From Acidobacteriota bacterium (GTDB lineage: Bacteria > Acidobacteriota > Terriglobia > Acidiferrales > UBA7541): a stretch of 64,000 nt of DNA. The stretch covers positions 25,431-89,430 of the forward strand of contig PLUM01000053.1 of the NCBI GenBank assembly GCA_003165465.1, read 5' to 3'. The translations under genes and the position numbers were made by a program. A model generated the notes under the pieces. It searched no databases. It saw only the letters and a program-made list of their open reading frames with translations, and was not told the origin of the DNA. Of the stretch, positions 44,287-53,445 are shown one piece after another (position 1 is the first letter of the stretch; every line of letters starts with the position of its first letter).

Positions 44287-46165
44287 TCAGATACTCGCTA
44301 TTGGTTCTCAGTAACATTTTTTTCAAATAATACGTGCGCGTACAGGTCACGGTTGCGCCATTCCGCACGCAGGAATGGGAGAATCCGCCCAGGTCGTTTT
44401 CGACTTTCACGTCCGCGGGCAGTTGCTCCACCTTGATTTCAGGCGCAAGCTCCCAGGTGCTCGTGCTGATCCGCTTTTCGGGGTTGTTGAACCGGACCGC
44501 CGAATGCCGCACTGTCGTTTTGAAGAGCGGCCTTTCGTATTGATCCCCGAGCCAGGGATTAAGCAACAATCCTCCCTGCCCCACTTCATTGTTCAGGTTT
44601 GCCTTCAGGTGCGCCTTCACCCGGAAAGGCTGGGAGGAATCCCGAAATTCAGGATGCTCGATCTTTGTGACCTCGGCATCCGCGTTCCCGTGCGCGAAGT
44701 AATCCGCCAGCCTCTGCTCCAATTTTTCCGGAGCCTCGCTCAAAAGATCCTCGCGAAAATCGATGGCTTCGGCGCCCTTGATCTCGACTTCCTGGTCTCC
44801 TTCCAACGCCCAGTCCTTGTCGACCTGAACCGTGGCCTTGACGGTCGATACATTGTCGTCCTCGGTTCCGGCGGGAATTGGGGCGTCCTGAATTTTGCTT
44901 CCCTTCACCGCCAGTCCCTGCACACCACGCTCAAACCACGGCAGTTCGCCAAAGGGAGACGCGGGATCGGCCGGATCGGCGAAGACGGGCGTCCCCTTCA
45001 GGTTTACTCGCGTGATGGCTCTGGAAAACTGGTCTCGATTTGGAAACGAACGTACCAACGTCTCCCAGTTTTGCGCTGCAAGCAAGACCAGATCCGCGTC
45101 AATTTTCACTTCCCGAAGCATGAGAACGTACAGCGCATTGATTTCGTCCGGGTCGCCGCGTTTCGCCGTGACAATTTCATCGGCGGGCCGCCCGAAGGCC
45201 ACCCCAATCGTGTTGCTCGACGTGATATTTTGCTGGAGATAGGCGTAGATGGCCTCCGCCTTCTTTCGCGGATCGGAGATTTTTTCGGCAAGCTCTTTCG
45301 CCTTGTTCTTGGTCTCCTTTTCGCCCTTTTCCATATTGCCAAAATCCTCTTTCAACCGGTCGCCGAGGTCGTCCCACCTGGCGATGATCGGATAAATGTC
45401 TCCACCAAAAGACAGCCGCGTTGGAGTGAACAGCACCATCGTGGCCTGGTCGCGATAGGGCGGAGCGAAAGGCTCGTCCTGGATGGGGCGCAAATTCTTG
45501 ACCGTGAAGTCGAATTGCGTGCCCTTCACGGTTTCGCTTTGCGTGAACGAAAGCTTGCTCTGCGTGGACTCGAGAGGATATTGCGCCATGTCCAGACGCG
45601 GACCGATCGTCACCTGCAGCGCCGATTGGAGCGTTGCGACGCCGCGCGTATCGAATATCCATGCCGGAGGATAGAACCAATCGACATACTCCTCGACCTG
45701 ATACTCGATGATCGCGCCGGGCACGACGGAAGGAAGCGTGAAGTTGGTGGAAAGCAGAGTAAAACGCTTTCCTTCCTGATAAACCGTCCCTTGAAATACT
45801 TTGGAAGAATCGAGCGGAACAATTTCACCCGAAGGGAGAATCGTGCGGCCCGCAACATTAGAGAGGCGGAAATGTTTCCAATGCTCCACCGCAACATTGG
45901 CCGACTCGCGCCCCGCATCGTTGAATACCTTGATGCGGACGTAGGTCTGAATCCGCGTAGTCCAAAAGAGGCTTGACCTCTCCAACACTTCGATATTGCC
46001 GCGCTTGAACAGCACTACGGCGCCCGCCCCGGGATCGAGCGGACTCGCTTTCATGCCCTTCTCGGCATCCGTAACGGCATCCCAATCGAAGGCCGCCGCC
46101 CGGTGCGCATGAAACACCAGCCCCACAAAAAGTACCAACAGCGAAACGGCATTCCTGCGCCTCAT
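44219..46165 (-). CDS. DUF3857/transglutaminase-like protein, active site degenerate
   Basis: A 648-residue exported paralogue of the following gene, with signal-like segment NAVSLLVLFVGLVFHAHRAAA. Domain order is the same, but the catalytic Cys is Pro (RGDPDEINALY, P339 from the chosen start) and the His region reads FSRAITRVNL. Only the Asp (VFADPADP) is kept. It is probably non-enzymatic. The ATG at 46165 is preferred because GGAGG is 6 nt upstream; an ATG at 46171 overlaps it. Its 3' end overlaps the next gene by 50-68 nt. Confidence 0.84.
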   Translation of the reverse strand: MRRRNAVSLLVLFVGLVFHAHRAAAFDWDAVTDAEKGMKASPLDPGAGAVVLFKRGNIEVLERSSLFWTTRIQTYVRIKVFNDAGRESANVAVEHWKHFRLSNVAGRTILPSGEIVPLDSSKVFQGTVYQEGKRFTLLSTNFTLPSVVPGAIIEYQVEEYVDWFYPPAWIFDTRGVATLQSALQVTIGPRLDMAQYPLESTQSKLSFTQSETVKGTQFDFTVKNLRPIQDEPFAPPYRDQATMVLFTPTRLSFGGDIYPIIARWDDLGDRLKEDFGNMEKGEKETKNKAKELAEKISDPRKKAEAIYAYLQQNITSSNTIGVAFGRPADEIVTAKRGDPDEINALYVLMLREVKIDADLVLLAAQNWETLVRSFPNRDQFSRAITRVNLKGTPVFADPADPASPFGELPWFERGVQGLAVKGSKIQDAPIPAGTEDDNVSTVKATVQVDKDWALEGDQEVEIKGAEAIDFREDLLSEAPEKLEQRLADYFAHGNADAEVTKIEHPEFRDSSQPFRVKAHLKANLNNEVGQGGLLLNPWLGDQYERPLFKTTVRHSAVRFNNPEKRISTSTWELAPEIKVEQLPADVKVENDLGGFSHSCVRNGATVTCTRTYYLKKMLLRTNSEYLNAKKFFDDIAKQDQEVIVLRRQ

Positions 46166-46353
46166 GGGCATCCTCCGCAAGCGCCTGCAACAGGCTGTCT
46201 CTCGAAAGGCCTGCGTTAGCCCCATGAAGTTCCAGCCTACCCAAGCCGGGACAGAACGCATCCGAGTGCGGAATAGTTAATATTTCACCAGCTTTGTTGT
46301 CAAGGTAAATATTGCCCAAAATGGAGGCTTAGGCTTCAGCCTGCGGTTTTTCA

Positions 46354-46432
46354 GTAGCACAGGCTTCAGCCTGTGTGGTTTTGATTTGGGGCAAGCGAAA
46401 GTCAAAAGAACACAGGCTGAAGCCTGTGCTAC
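46354..46432. repeat. REPIN-like inverted pair (CACA-type stem)
   Basis: Left half GTAGCACAGGCTTCAGCC, right half inverted ending GCCTGTGCTAC; 79 nt overall. It shares stem type and spacer features with 13633-13707. A further half copy precedes it at about 46327. Confidence 0.85.
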
Positions 46433-46504
46433 TCAAACCCTTCCCGCATTGCAGCACGATCAACTGTCTTTCAAAACCAAATAATTCCATTACTTAAGAG
46501 AAAC

Positions 46505-46670
46505 GCAGGTTAAACAGGACGCAAAAAACTCTATCATCCTGTCATTCCGAGCGGAGCGAGGAATCTCTCTTCGATCCAGGCCCAAGAAAAGAAAGAGAGA
46601 TTCCTCGCTCCGCTCGGAATGACAAAAGGTCTGGGGGACTTTTTCCGCAACCTGTGAAGCCTGCGCCACC
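46505..46670. repeat. Long palindromic element, copy C
   Basis: Inner inverted arms start GTCATTCCGAGCGGAGCG, with G in place of the A seen in other copies, and the opposite arm carries the matching C. The right outer end is intact (ACTTTTTCCGCAACCTGTG, then GCCTGCGCCACC); the left outer end is degraded. Confidence 0.88.
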
Positions 46671-46805
46671 AAGCCGATTCAGCGCATCCCCAATGTTCTT
46701 GCCGGAAAGGCGCTCAAAAGTGGAAAGGGCCGGCCCCTGTTGCGGGGCCGGCCCTTTCGATTGGTTGAGTTTAGATGCGGTATTTCGCGAATGCCGGTGC
46801 GAAAC

Positions 46806-49800
46806 CTACTGGTCCAGCAACTGCAGGACCGGGTTGGTTGTTCCTCCCGAGCTGCTTGACTGGCCATCCATCAGGACAATCTTCGAACCGCTGATGACGG
46901 TGCCGATCTTTTCGCAGTTTGTACCCGGGGTGCACGAGGCGGGGAGGAAAAACACCCCAGTCGTATCCACCGTGTACGTGCCTGTGCTGGCGTGATTCGG
47001 AGCGAGAGTACCCTGCGAGTTGCTATCGTCCGTGGAGGTTGCATTGCCAGTAGTTAATGTGACGATTGACTCTTTATCCGTCACGCCCGCCGTTTGTGGA
47101 TTGATCGTGCCGTTGGTGTAGGTTCCGTTCGTGACAGACTTCGCGGATTGCGATTCCATCACGCCATCATCCGCGCCGTTGCCCGAAAACACGCCGAACG
47201 CGCTGCCCGGGCTATACAGGTAGAATTCGGGAGTTTGGTTATTGCCTCCGCCTCCACCTCCACCACTTGCTGTCAGCGTCACCCGCCCATTGGAGGCCAC
47301 AGCATAGGTTCCGGAAGCGGTATTTTGCGTTAGCGTTGGCACCTGGATACTGCCCCCGCCATTCGAATAACCCGCATAGCTGAAGTTACCCGCTCCATCG
47401 GTGGTGACAATGCCGATCGAAATTTTGCTAGTGGCCGTCGTACCGTTATTGCTGGGTTTTGAATCGTAGAACACGCTGGTGCCGCTCAGCGAGGAGGTCG
47501 AAAAAGTGCCGGACTGCTTGAAGGCAGTGCCGGCAAATATTGCGACCGACGACGAGCGCGCACCGCTGGAGACCATGAGCATCTCGTTGGCGGAAACCAC
47601 GTAAATATAGGCATTCACGGACGATGTGTCGCTGAGGGTAAACGAGATCGTACCTCGGCCGGTGGTTCCGTTGATGGTATAGGTGCCGCCGGGGGTGTTG
47701 ACGGTTAGGGGCGATGTCGGCCAGGACGTGGCGCCGAGAACGCCATCCAGTTTGACCGTGCTCGGGCTCGTGCTTCCGTCATAGTAATTGTAGTCCGCTG
47801 AACCGCCAGTGACGAGGCCGCCGGAGAGATTCAGCACACCCATAGCTGCGATCTTGCTGCCCGAAGTATCCTGCAGCGAGGATGTGCCGAAGGCGTAGTT
47901 GCCGCTGATTTGCGCGGTGGAGAAAGCCCCGGTGTTTTGCTTGCGCAGCACGCCGGTTGTGAACGGTCCCGCGGCATCGAAGTCAATCATATGCCCGTTG
48001 CCGGAAGCGCCCAGCGAGAAGCGGTAGTTTTGGGTTACCACTCCTGTGGGAGTAGTAATGCCCATGGCCATGCAGCCACGGCCATCGGAACCAACCGTGT
48101 ATGTTGAGGTGGAGACTATCGCGAGATTCGGCTGCACGCCCCCGAGCAGGTTCATATCCACCGCGCCGGACGTCAGACTGCCGGCCCCTATGGTCCCGTT
48201 AGCGGTAAACACTCCGCCGATCAAGGCCGGATTGCCGCCGCTGTCGAAGCCTTTCAGCATAAAGGCGTAGTTGCCGCTCAGGAGATTTTCGCTGCCCGAG
48301 CCGCAGGCTAGGACAACCGCGAGTGAGTAGGTGAACTGCGTTTGTACGGCCGGGTTCTCGGAATCGGTCACATCCACAATGATGCCCGGGGTGGTGGCCA
48401 GAACCGTTGGCGTGCCGGCGATGGTGGCTGCCGAGGTCGACGCCGAAGTACCGGTGAAAGTCAACCCGGCGGGCATAGCAGCCGAGGTGCCATCCAGCGT
48501 AATGGTATAGGGGCCAACGCCGCCCGATGGCGTGAGGGATGTGGTGTAAGCCACGTTTTGCGTGGCATCCGGCAAATTGCCGGTGCCCGGCGTGAGAATC
48601 AAGGCCGAAGCCGTAATTGTGAGCGACAGAGCGGGAGTTGTGCTAGCTGTGCCCGCAGTCGGAGTCTCTGAATCCGTGACCGTAATCGTGACGGAAAATC
48701 CAGTGCCCGCCTGTGTGGGCGTGCCGCTAAGGCTGCCGCCGCTGCTGAGAACCATCCCCGCAGGCAGAGCGCCGCCGGTAACCCCAAACGAATAGGGAGC
48801 GATGCCGCCGGTCGCGTTAATTTGAACAGGGCCATAAGCCGTGCCCAACGAGCCACCGGGTAGCGAAGAAGTGGTAATGCTCAAAGGCAGCATGGCGCCG
48901 ATCACCACGTTGCTATAGGCCACGCTCGTGGTTTGCGCGGGATTGCCGGAATCGATGACCTGCACCGTGAAACTATACGTCGCGGCGGTCGTGGGGATCC
49001 CGGAGAGTGTGGCGGAAGTAGTCGGTGTGCCTGTAATTAGGTTCACTCCTGCCGGCAATGCTCCAGCGGAGATGCTCCATGCGTATGGGCCTACGCCGTT
49101 GCTCACGGTGAGTATTTGGCTATAGGGCGTGCCCACATTTCCGCCCGGAACCGTTGAGGGCGAAATTGATGGCGGAGGAACCAGATGGACGGTGAAATTG
49201 GCGAACTTGGTCGGATCTGTAACCGAAGTGGCCTTGACCGTCACGGTGCTCGCCGCGGCGATGCTGGCCGGGGCGTTATACGTAACCGTGGTGGCTGTCG
49301 CCGCTGACAAAGTTCCAGAGCCTGTGGCGGGAATAACAGACCACGTGACTCCAGCGGTGTTCGGATCGTTGGTCACCGAAGCGGTAATGGACAGCGTCCC
49401 GCTCTGCTCCAGCGTTACCGGGGCGGCGGGCGACGTGATGGCTACAACGATCGCGGCATTAATCGTGATGCTGAGGGGCCCGCTGGTGGTGTTAAAGCCC
49501 AGGGAATCCGTCACCTTCACGGTGAAGGACAAGGTTCCCGCCGCTGTCGGCGTCCCGCTGATGACTCCGGTACCCGAATTAATCGTCAGAGGAGCTATCG
49601 CGCCCGCCGGGACAACTACGTATGTATAGCCCGTTCCGGAACCGCCACTGGCGCCAAACGCCGGCGCTGTATAACTCACGCCGACAACGCCCCGAGGAAA
49701 CACGGGCGGCACAATTGCCACAGGCGGATCGACCTTGAGCGTAAGCGACGCCGAAATGGCCGTGCCGCTCTGCGAATCGGTCGCTTTGACGGTAATCGTG

Positions 49801-50369
49801 TAGGTACCTGCCGCAGCTCCCCCAATCGTTCCGGAAATGATTCCCGTCGCTGGGGCAATGCTCAAGCCGGCCGGCAGAGCGCCCGAATTGATCGCCCACG
49901 TGACAGGCGCAACTCCGCCCGTGCTGGCAAGCGTGACCGAGTAGGCTGCTCCGGCGTCGCCAACGGACAAAGGCGATGTGGTGGTAACCGCAAGCGCGGG
50001 ATTGATCGTAATGCTCAGGCTCCCGGTAGCCGTGTTCGCGGGGGTCGCCGTATCGGTAACCGTAACCTTGAATGGATACGTTCCCGCAGTGGTGGCCGAT
50101 CCAGAAATCACGCCGGCGTTGTTGAGGTTCAGCCCAGGCGGAAGAACGCCCGTCGTAACAGCCCATTTATAGGGCGTGGTGCCGTTTACTGCCACAAGAG
50201 TCGTGGAAGGATACACGTTTCCCGTGCTGCTCGATCCGGCAGGCAACGTCGTCGTCGACACGGCGAGTGGCGCGGGAGGGTTATTGCAAGCACCCACGAA
50301 CAGCATGGCCATCACTGCAAATAAACCAATAGCGCGGGAAACGCGGCTAAACCGGAAGGTGCTTAGCAT
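46806..50369 (-). CDS. Large surface lipoprotein with putative Ig (He_PIG-like) repeats
   Basis: A 1187-residue protein with a lipoprotein signal: MLSTFRFSRVSRAIG, then a hydrophobic core and lipobox LFVGAC. At least six repeats follow, each with the pattern GxLPxGLxLxxxxGxISGTPxxxGTxxFxVxVxD, the mark of cadherin-like putative Ig (He_PIG) domains. From about residue 640 onward is a different Gly/Ser/Thr-rich beta region. It is probably displayed on the cell surface, with adhesion or polymer binding possible. The ATG at 50369 follows AAAAGGATATCC; the frame continues upstream without signal character. Confidence 0.85.
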   Translation of the reverse strand: MLSTFRFSRVSRAIGLFAVMAMLFVGACNNPPAPLAVSTTTLPAGSSSTGNVYPSTTLVAVNGTTPYKWAVTTGVLPPGLNLNNAGVISGSATTAGTYPFKVTVTDTATPANTATGSLSITINPALAVTTTSPLSVGDAGAAYSVTLASTGGVAPVTWAINSGALPAGLSIAPATGIISGTIGGAAAGTYTITVKATDSQSGTAISASLTLKVDPPVAIVPPVFPRGVVGVSYTAPAFGASGGSGTGYTYVVVPAGAIAPLTINSGTGVISGTPTAAGTLSFTVKVTDSLGFNTTSGPLSITINAAIVVAITSPAAPVTLEQSGTLSITASVTNDPNTAGVTWSVIPATGSGTLSAATATTVTYNAPASIAAASTVTVKATSVTDPTKFANFTVHLVPPPSISPSTVPGGNVGTPYSQILTVSNGVGPYAWSISAGALPAGVNLITGTPTTSATLSGIPTTAATYSFTVQVIDSGNPAQTTSVAYSNVVIGAMLPLSITTSSLPGGSLGTAYGPVQINATGGIAPYSFGVTGGALPAGMVLSSGGSLSGTPTQAGTGFSVTITVTDSETPTAGTASTTPALSLTITASALILTPGTGNLPDATQNVAYTTSLTPSGGVGPYTITLDGTSAAMPAGLTFTGTSASTSAATIAGTPTVLATTPGIIVDVTDSENPAVQTQFTYSLAVVLACGSGSENLLSGNYAFMLKGFDSGGNPALIGGVFTANGTIGAGSLTSGAVDMNLLGGVQPNLAIVSTSTYTVGSDGRGCMAMGITTPTGVVTQNYRFSLGASGNGHMIDFDAAGPFTTGVLRKQNTGAFSTAQISGNYAFGTSSLQDTSGSKIAAMGVLNLSGGLVTGGSADYNYYDGSTSPSTVKLDGVLGATSWPTSPLTVNTPGGTYTINGTTGRGTISFTLSDTSSVNAYIYVVSANEMLMVSSGARSSSVAIFAGTAFKQSGTFSTSSLSGTSVFYDSKPSNNGTTATSKISIGIVTTDGAGNFSYAGYSNGGGSIQVPTLTQNTASGTYAVASNGRVTLTASGGGGGGGNNQTPEFYLYSPGSAFGVFSGNGADDGVMESQSAKSVTNGTYTNGTINPQTAGVTDKESIVTLTTGNATSTDDSNSQGTLAPNHASTGTYTVDTTGVFFLPASCTPGTNCEKIGTVISGSKIVLMDGQSSSSGGTTNPVLQLLDQ

Positions 50370-50597
50370 TTCGGATATCCTTTTCGGGCGCAGTGGGAGG
50401 TAGATGCGGAAGCGAGAAGGCAATCTCGTCCCAAGCCCATAAACTAGAATGATTTGACACAAACACGCGCCCTCAGTTGTATGACACCAAGGAGAGAGTG
50501 AACAGTACGTCTTTAGGAAATTTTCGGATTGTGTGTCCAAATAATTAACAGATATTAACAATCGAATATCGGCGGCAAAGTTTTGTTAGGTCGCCAT

Positions 50598-50774
50598 GGT
50601 GGCGTAGGCTTCACAGGTTGTGGAAACAGTTCTCCAAACATTCTGCCATTCCGAGCGAAGCGAGGAATCTCACTCTCTTTTATTTGGCCTGGATCGAAAA
50701 GAGGAGAGATTCCTCGCTTCGCTCGGAATGACAACAATAGAGACTTTTTCCGCGGGCTATAAAGCCCGCGCCAC
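50598..50774. repeat. Long palindromic element, copy D
   Basis: Left end GGTGGCGTAGGCTTCACAGG, inner inverted arms from about 50640 to 50731, right end a CGCGGGCT-ATAA-AGCCCGCG hairpin plus CCAC. It fills most of the gap between the YheT-type gene and the lipoprotein. Confidence 0.88.
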
Positions 50775-51745
50775 TATTCATGGCTGGCGAAAAATTCCAT
50801 CACGCACGCTTCGGCCCAGAAACGAGCTTCTCCCGCGTGGCGCGAAATGAACGAGCAGTGCCCGCCGCGTTCCGGAGCGATGATGCGAATGCTCGCGTTG
50901 CTCGCAAGCGCGGGATTTGAAAAACTCGCGAACGGAACGAACGGATCGTCCTGCGCGATCACGATCAGCGCGGGCGTGCGAATATCCGCCGCGACGCGCA
51001 ACGCGCTCGACCGTTCATAGTAATCGGTGGCGCCCTGAAAGCCGCAGTATCGCGCCGTGATCGAGTCGTCGAATTCCCGCAGCGTCCGCACGCGGGCCAT
51101 CGGACCGAGATCGAATTTCCCGGGAAACAGCTCCGCCTTGCGCCGCATCCGCTGTTTCAGGCTGCGCACAAAATGTTCCTGATAAATGAAATTCCGGGGC
51201 AGGCCGACGGCGTCGGCGCATTCTCCAAGGTCCAACGAGGGACACACGCCCGCGACCGCGCGCAACTCGCGCGGTGCGGCTCCCGCGAATTCGCCAGCCA
51301 TCTTCAATACCAGATTGCCGCCCATGGAATACCCGGCGAAGAAAATTTCAGGGAGCGCGTCCCGTTTGATGAGTTCTGTGAGGACGGCGCGGTAGTCCCC
51401 CGAAAGGCCGGAGTTGTAGAGCGTGGGAGTCAGCGACTCGGTCCCGCCGCAGTTGCGCTGGTTCAGGCGCACGGCGTTCCATCCGGCGAGGAAAGCGCGC
51501 TCGGCAAGCCCGAGCATGTAACCCGATTCGCTCGATCCCTCGAGGCCGTGCACCAGCACAATCGTGGGCCGCGTGCGCGGGACGCTCTGCCAGTGGCATA
51601 GCCCCCGAATGCGCGTGCCCGGCTCGGTTTCAAAATCGCGTGGCACGGCGCGCGGTAAGCCGGGAAACCGCCGCCGCAGAAACGCCGATGCCAGCGTCTG
51701 CGCGTGCGGATTGCGCAGAAGCGGATGAGGTTCGAACGTCTTCAT
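50774..51745 (-). CDS. Alpha/beta hydrolase, YheT/EMB8 family
   Basis: A 323-residue alpha/beta hydrolase. The nucleophile elbow is GYSMGGN, the oxyanion region PTIVLVHGLEGSSESGY, and the catalytic His lies in ERGGHCSF; the acid is likely D in IAQDDPFVP. The N-terminal HPLLRNPHAQTLASAF is a signature of the YheT group. Esterase activity on short acyl or lipid substrates is inferred. The stop codon is at the end of a palindromic element. Confidence 0.9.
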   Translation of the reverse strand: MKTFEPHPLLRNPHAQTLASAFLRRRFPGLPRAVPRDFETEPGTRIRGLCHWQSVPRTRPTIVLVHGLEGSSESGYMLGLAERAFLAGWNAVRLNQRNCGGTESLTPTLYNSGLSGDYRAVLTELIKRDALPEIFFAGYSMGGNLVLKMAGEFAGAAPRELRAVAGVCPSLDLGECADAVGLPRNFIYQEHFVRSLKQRMRRKAELFPGKFDLGPMARVRTLREFDDSITARYCGFQGATDYYERSSALRVAADIRTPALIVIAQDDPFVPFASFSNPALASNASIRIIAPERGGHCSFISRHAGEARFWAEACVMEFFASHE

Positions 51746-51797
51746 TCAAACCCTATCTTACGACATAATCCACAGCCGACGGCGCGCGCGGGCGCGC

Positions 51798-51826
51798 TTG
51801 ATTTCGCGCGTCGGGGCGCATAGAAT
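51798..51826 (+). promoter_or_regulatory. Likely guaB promoter
   Basis: TTGATT (51798-51803) and TAGAAT (51821-51826) are separated by 17 nt. Transcription would start near 51833 and leave a leader of about 150 nt before guaB. Confidence 0.5.
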
Positions 51827-51838
51827 CGAGATTCGCTC

Positions 51839-51913
51839 ATGAATCCATGGTGTCGCGCAATGCTCTCATTGAAACCCGCCCAGCGGCCTGCCGCTGGGCT
51901 GTGCTGTTTTTAG
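51839..51913 (+). CDS. Possible 24-residue leader peptide upstream of guaB
   Basis: ATG at 51839 begins a short frame of 24 codons ending TAG at 51911. The frame crosses a 10-bp hairpin. It begins only a few nucleotides after the predicted transcription start and has no ribosome-binding site, so leaderless translation would be needed. Whether it is translated is unknown. Confidence 0.25.
   Translation: MNPWCRAMLSLKPAQRPAAGLCCF
51878..51911 (+). promoter_or_regulatory. Hairpin with delayed T-run in the guaB leader (candidate attenuator)
   Basis: GCCCAGCGGC pairs with GCCGCTGGGC (51878-51899); a T-run follows after 7 nt. A competing short pairing (GGGCT with AGCCC near 51915, followed by TTTTT) is possible. 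This could be an attenuator, or a plain terminator for upstream transcription. Confidence 0.4.
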
Positions 51914-51919
51914 GAGCCC

Positions 51920-51963
51920 TTTTTCATCGCTCCGTTTTTATCGCTCTTTTTATCGCTCTTTTA
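51920..51963 (+). repeat. Short tandem repeat before guaB
   Basis: Three near-identical units of about 12-13 nt (T-run followed by ATCGCTC) lie between the leader hairpin and the guaB ribosome-binding site. Confidence 0.6.
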
Positions 51964-51981
51964 TGGCTCAAGGAGAAGTAA

Positions 51982-53445
51982 ATGGAAGGACCGATCCTCG
52001 AAGGATTGACATTTGACGACGTGCTGCTGGTGCCGGGAAAGTCCTCGGTCCTGCCCACGGAAGTCAACACGCGCACGCAACTGACGCGCAACATTTCGCT
52101 GAACATTCCCCTCGTCTCGGCCGCGATGGACACGGTCACCGAATCGCGTCTGGCCATTGCCATGGCCCGCCAGGGCGGCCTCGGCTTCGTGCACCGCAGC
52201 ATGACCATCGAGCGCCAGGCCGAGGAAGTCGACCGCGTAAAACGCTCGGAAAGCGGAATGATCGTCGATCCCGTGACCATTTCCCCGGAGCTTACGGTCC
52301 GCGATGCCATGGAGATCATGACCAAGTACCGCGTCTCGGGGCTGCCCGTGACGCGAGGGCCACGCCTCGTGGGCATCCTGACCAACCGCGACCTGCGCTT
52401 CGAAAAAAATCTCGATCAGCCCGTCAGCGCCGTCATGACCAAGAACGATCTGGTCACCGTGTCGGTGGGCACCACGCTCGAGGAAGCCGAGCGCATCCTG
52501 CAACGCCACCGCATCGAGAAACTCCTCGTGGTCGATACCGAATTTAATCTCAAGGGACTCATCACGGTCAAGGATATCCAGAAAAAACTGGAGTTTCCGA
52601 GCGCGGCCAAGGATGGCCAGGGACGCCTGATGGTGGGCGCGGCGATTGGCGCGACCGGAGACTATCTCGATCGCGCCGTGGAACTGGCCCGCATGAAGGC
52701 GGACGTGCTGGCGATCGATACGGCTCACGGGCATTCCGCGCGCGTCATGGACGCGATCCGCGCGGTCAAGCACCGGCTGCCGGAAATGCAATTGATCGCC
52801 GGAAACGTTGGAACCTTTGAAGGCGCGCGCGACCTGATCGCGCTGGGCGTCGACGGCATCAAGGTCGGCATCGGCCCCGGCTCGATTTGCACGACGCGCG
52901 TCGTCACCGGTGCCGGCGTTCCGCAGATCACCGCCATCATGGAAGCCACGCGCGCAGCCAAGGGAACGGGAGCGCCGGTGATTGCCGATGGCGGCATCAA
53001 GTATTCGGGCGACATCAGCAAGGCCATCGCGGCGGGCGCCTCCGTCACTATGCTCGGCGGATTATTCGCGGGCACGGAGGAATCCCCCGGCGAAACGATT
53101 CTGTATCAGGGGCGCACATTCAAGTCGTATCGCGGCATGGGCTCGCTCGGCGCGATGCAGGCGAGTTCCTCGGCCGCCGACCGCTACTCGCAGGAAGGCG
53201 CGGCGCGCGGAAAATCCGTGCCCGAGGGCGTCGAAGGGCGGGTGCCCTACAAAGGTTCACTCGGCGCACTGGTCGATCAGCTCGTTGGCGGACTCAAAAG
53301 CGGCATGGGATATTGCGGCGTGGCTACGCTCGCGGAATTGCAGGAGCGTGCGCGCTTCGTGCGCATCACGGTCGCGGGCCTGCGCGAAAGCCACGTCCAC
53401 GACGTAATCATCACGCGCGAAGCGCCGAATTACCAAGTCGAGTAA
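51982..53445 (+). CDS. guaB: Inosine-5'-monophosphate dehydrogenase
   Basis: GuaB oxidises IMP to XMP, the committed step to guanine nucleotides. The 487-residue protein has the catalytic-Cys loop [11 protein letters not shown], the TIM barrel with [16 protein letters not shown], and a paired CBS module at residues ~95-205 (GIMVDPVTIS-type region through [19 protein letters not shown]). The flap contains [15 protein letters not shown] lies 7 nt before the ATG. Its stop overlaps the next ATG (TAATG). Confidence 0.97.
   Translation: MEGPILEGLTFDDVLLVPGKSSVLPTEVNTRTQLTRNISLNIPLVSAAMDTVTESRLAIAMARQGGLGFVHRSMTIERQAEEVDRVKRSESGMIVDPVTISPELTVRDAMEIMTKYRVSGLPVTRGPRLVGILTNRDLRFEKNLDQPVSAVMTKNDLVTVSVGTTLEEAERILQRHRIEKLLVVDTEFNLKGLITVKDIQKKLEFPSAAKDGQGRLMVGAAIGATGDYLDRAVELARMKADVLAIDTAHGHSARVMDAIRAVKHRLPEMQLIAGNVGTFEGARDLIALGVDGIKVGIGPGSICTTRVVTGAGVPQITAIMEATRAAKGTGAPVIADGGIKYSGDISKAIAAGASVTMLGGLFAGTEESPGETILYQGRTFKSYRGMGSLGAMQASSSAADRYSQEGAARGKSVPEGVEGRVPYKGSLGALVDQLVGGLKSGMGYCGVATLAELQERARFVRITVAGLRESHVHDVIITREAPNYQVE

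Noticed and set aside
3432..46432. Dispersed palindromes considered as CRISPR or phage attachment sites
   Set aside because: They are scattered between genes, not in arrays, and no integrase or cas gene is present.
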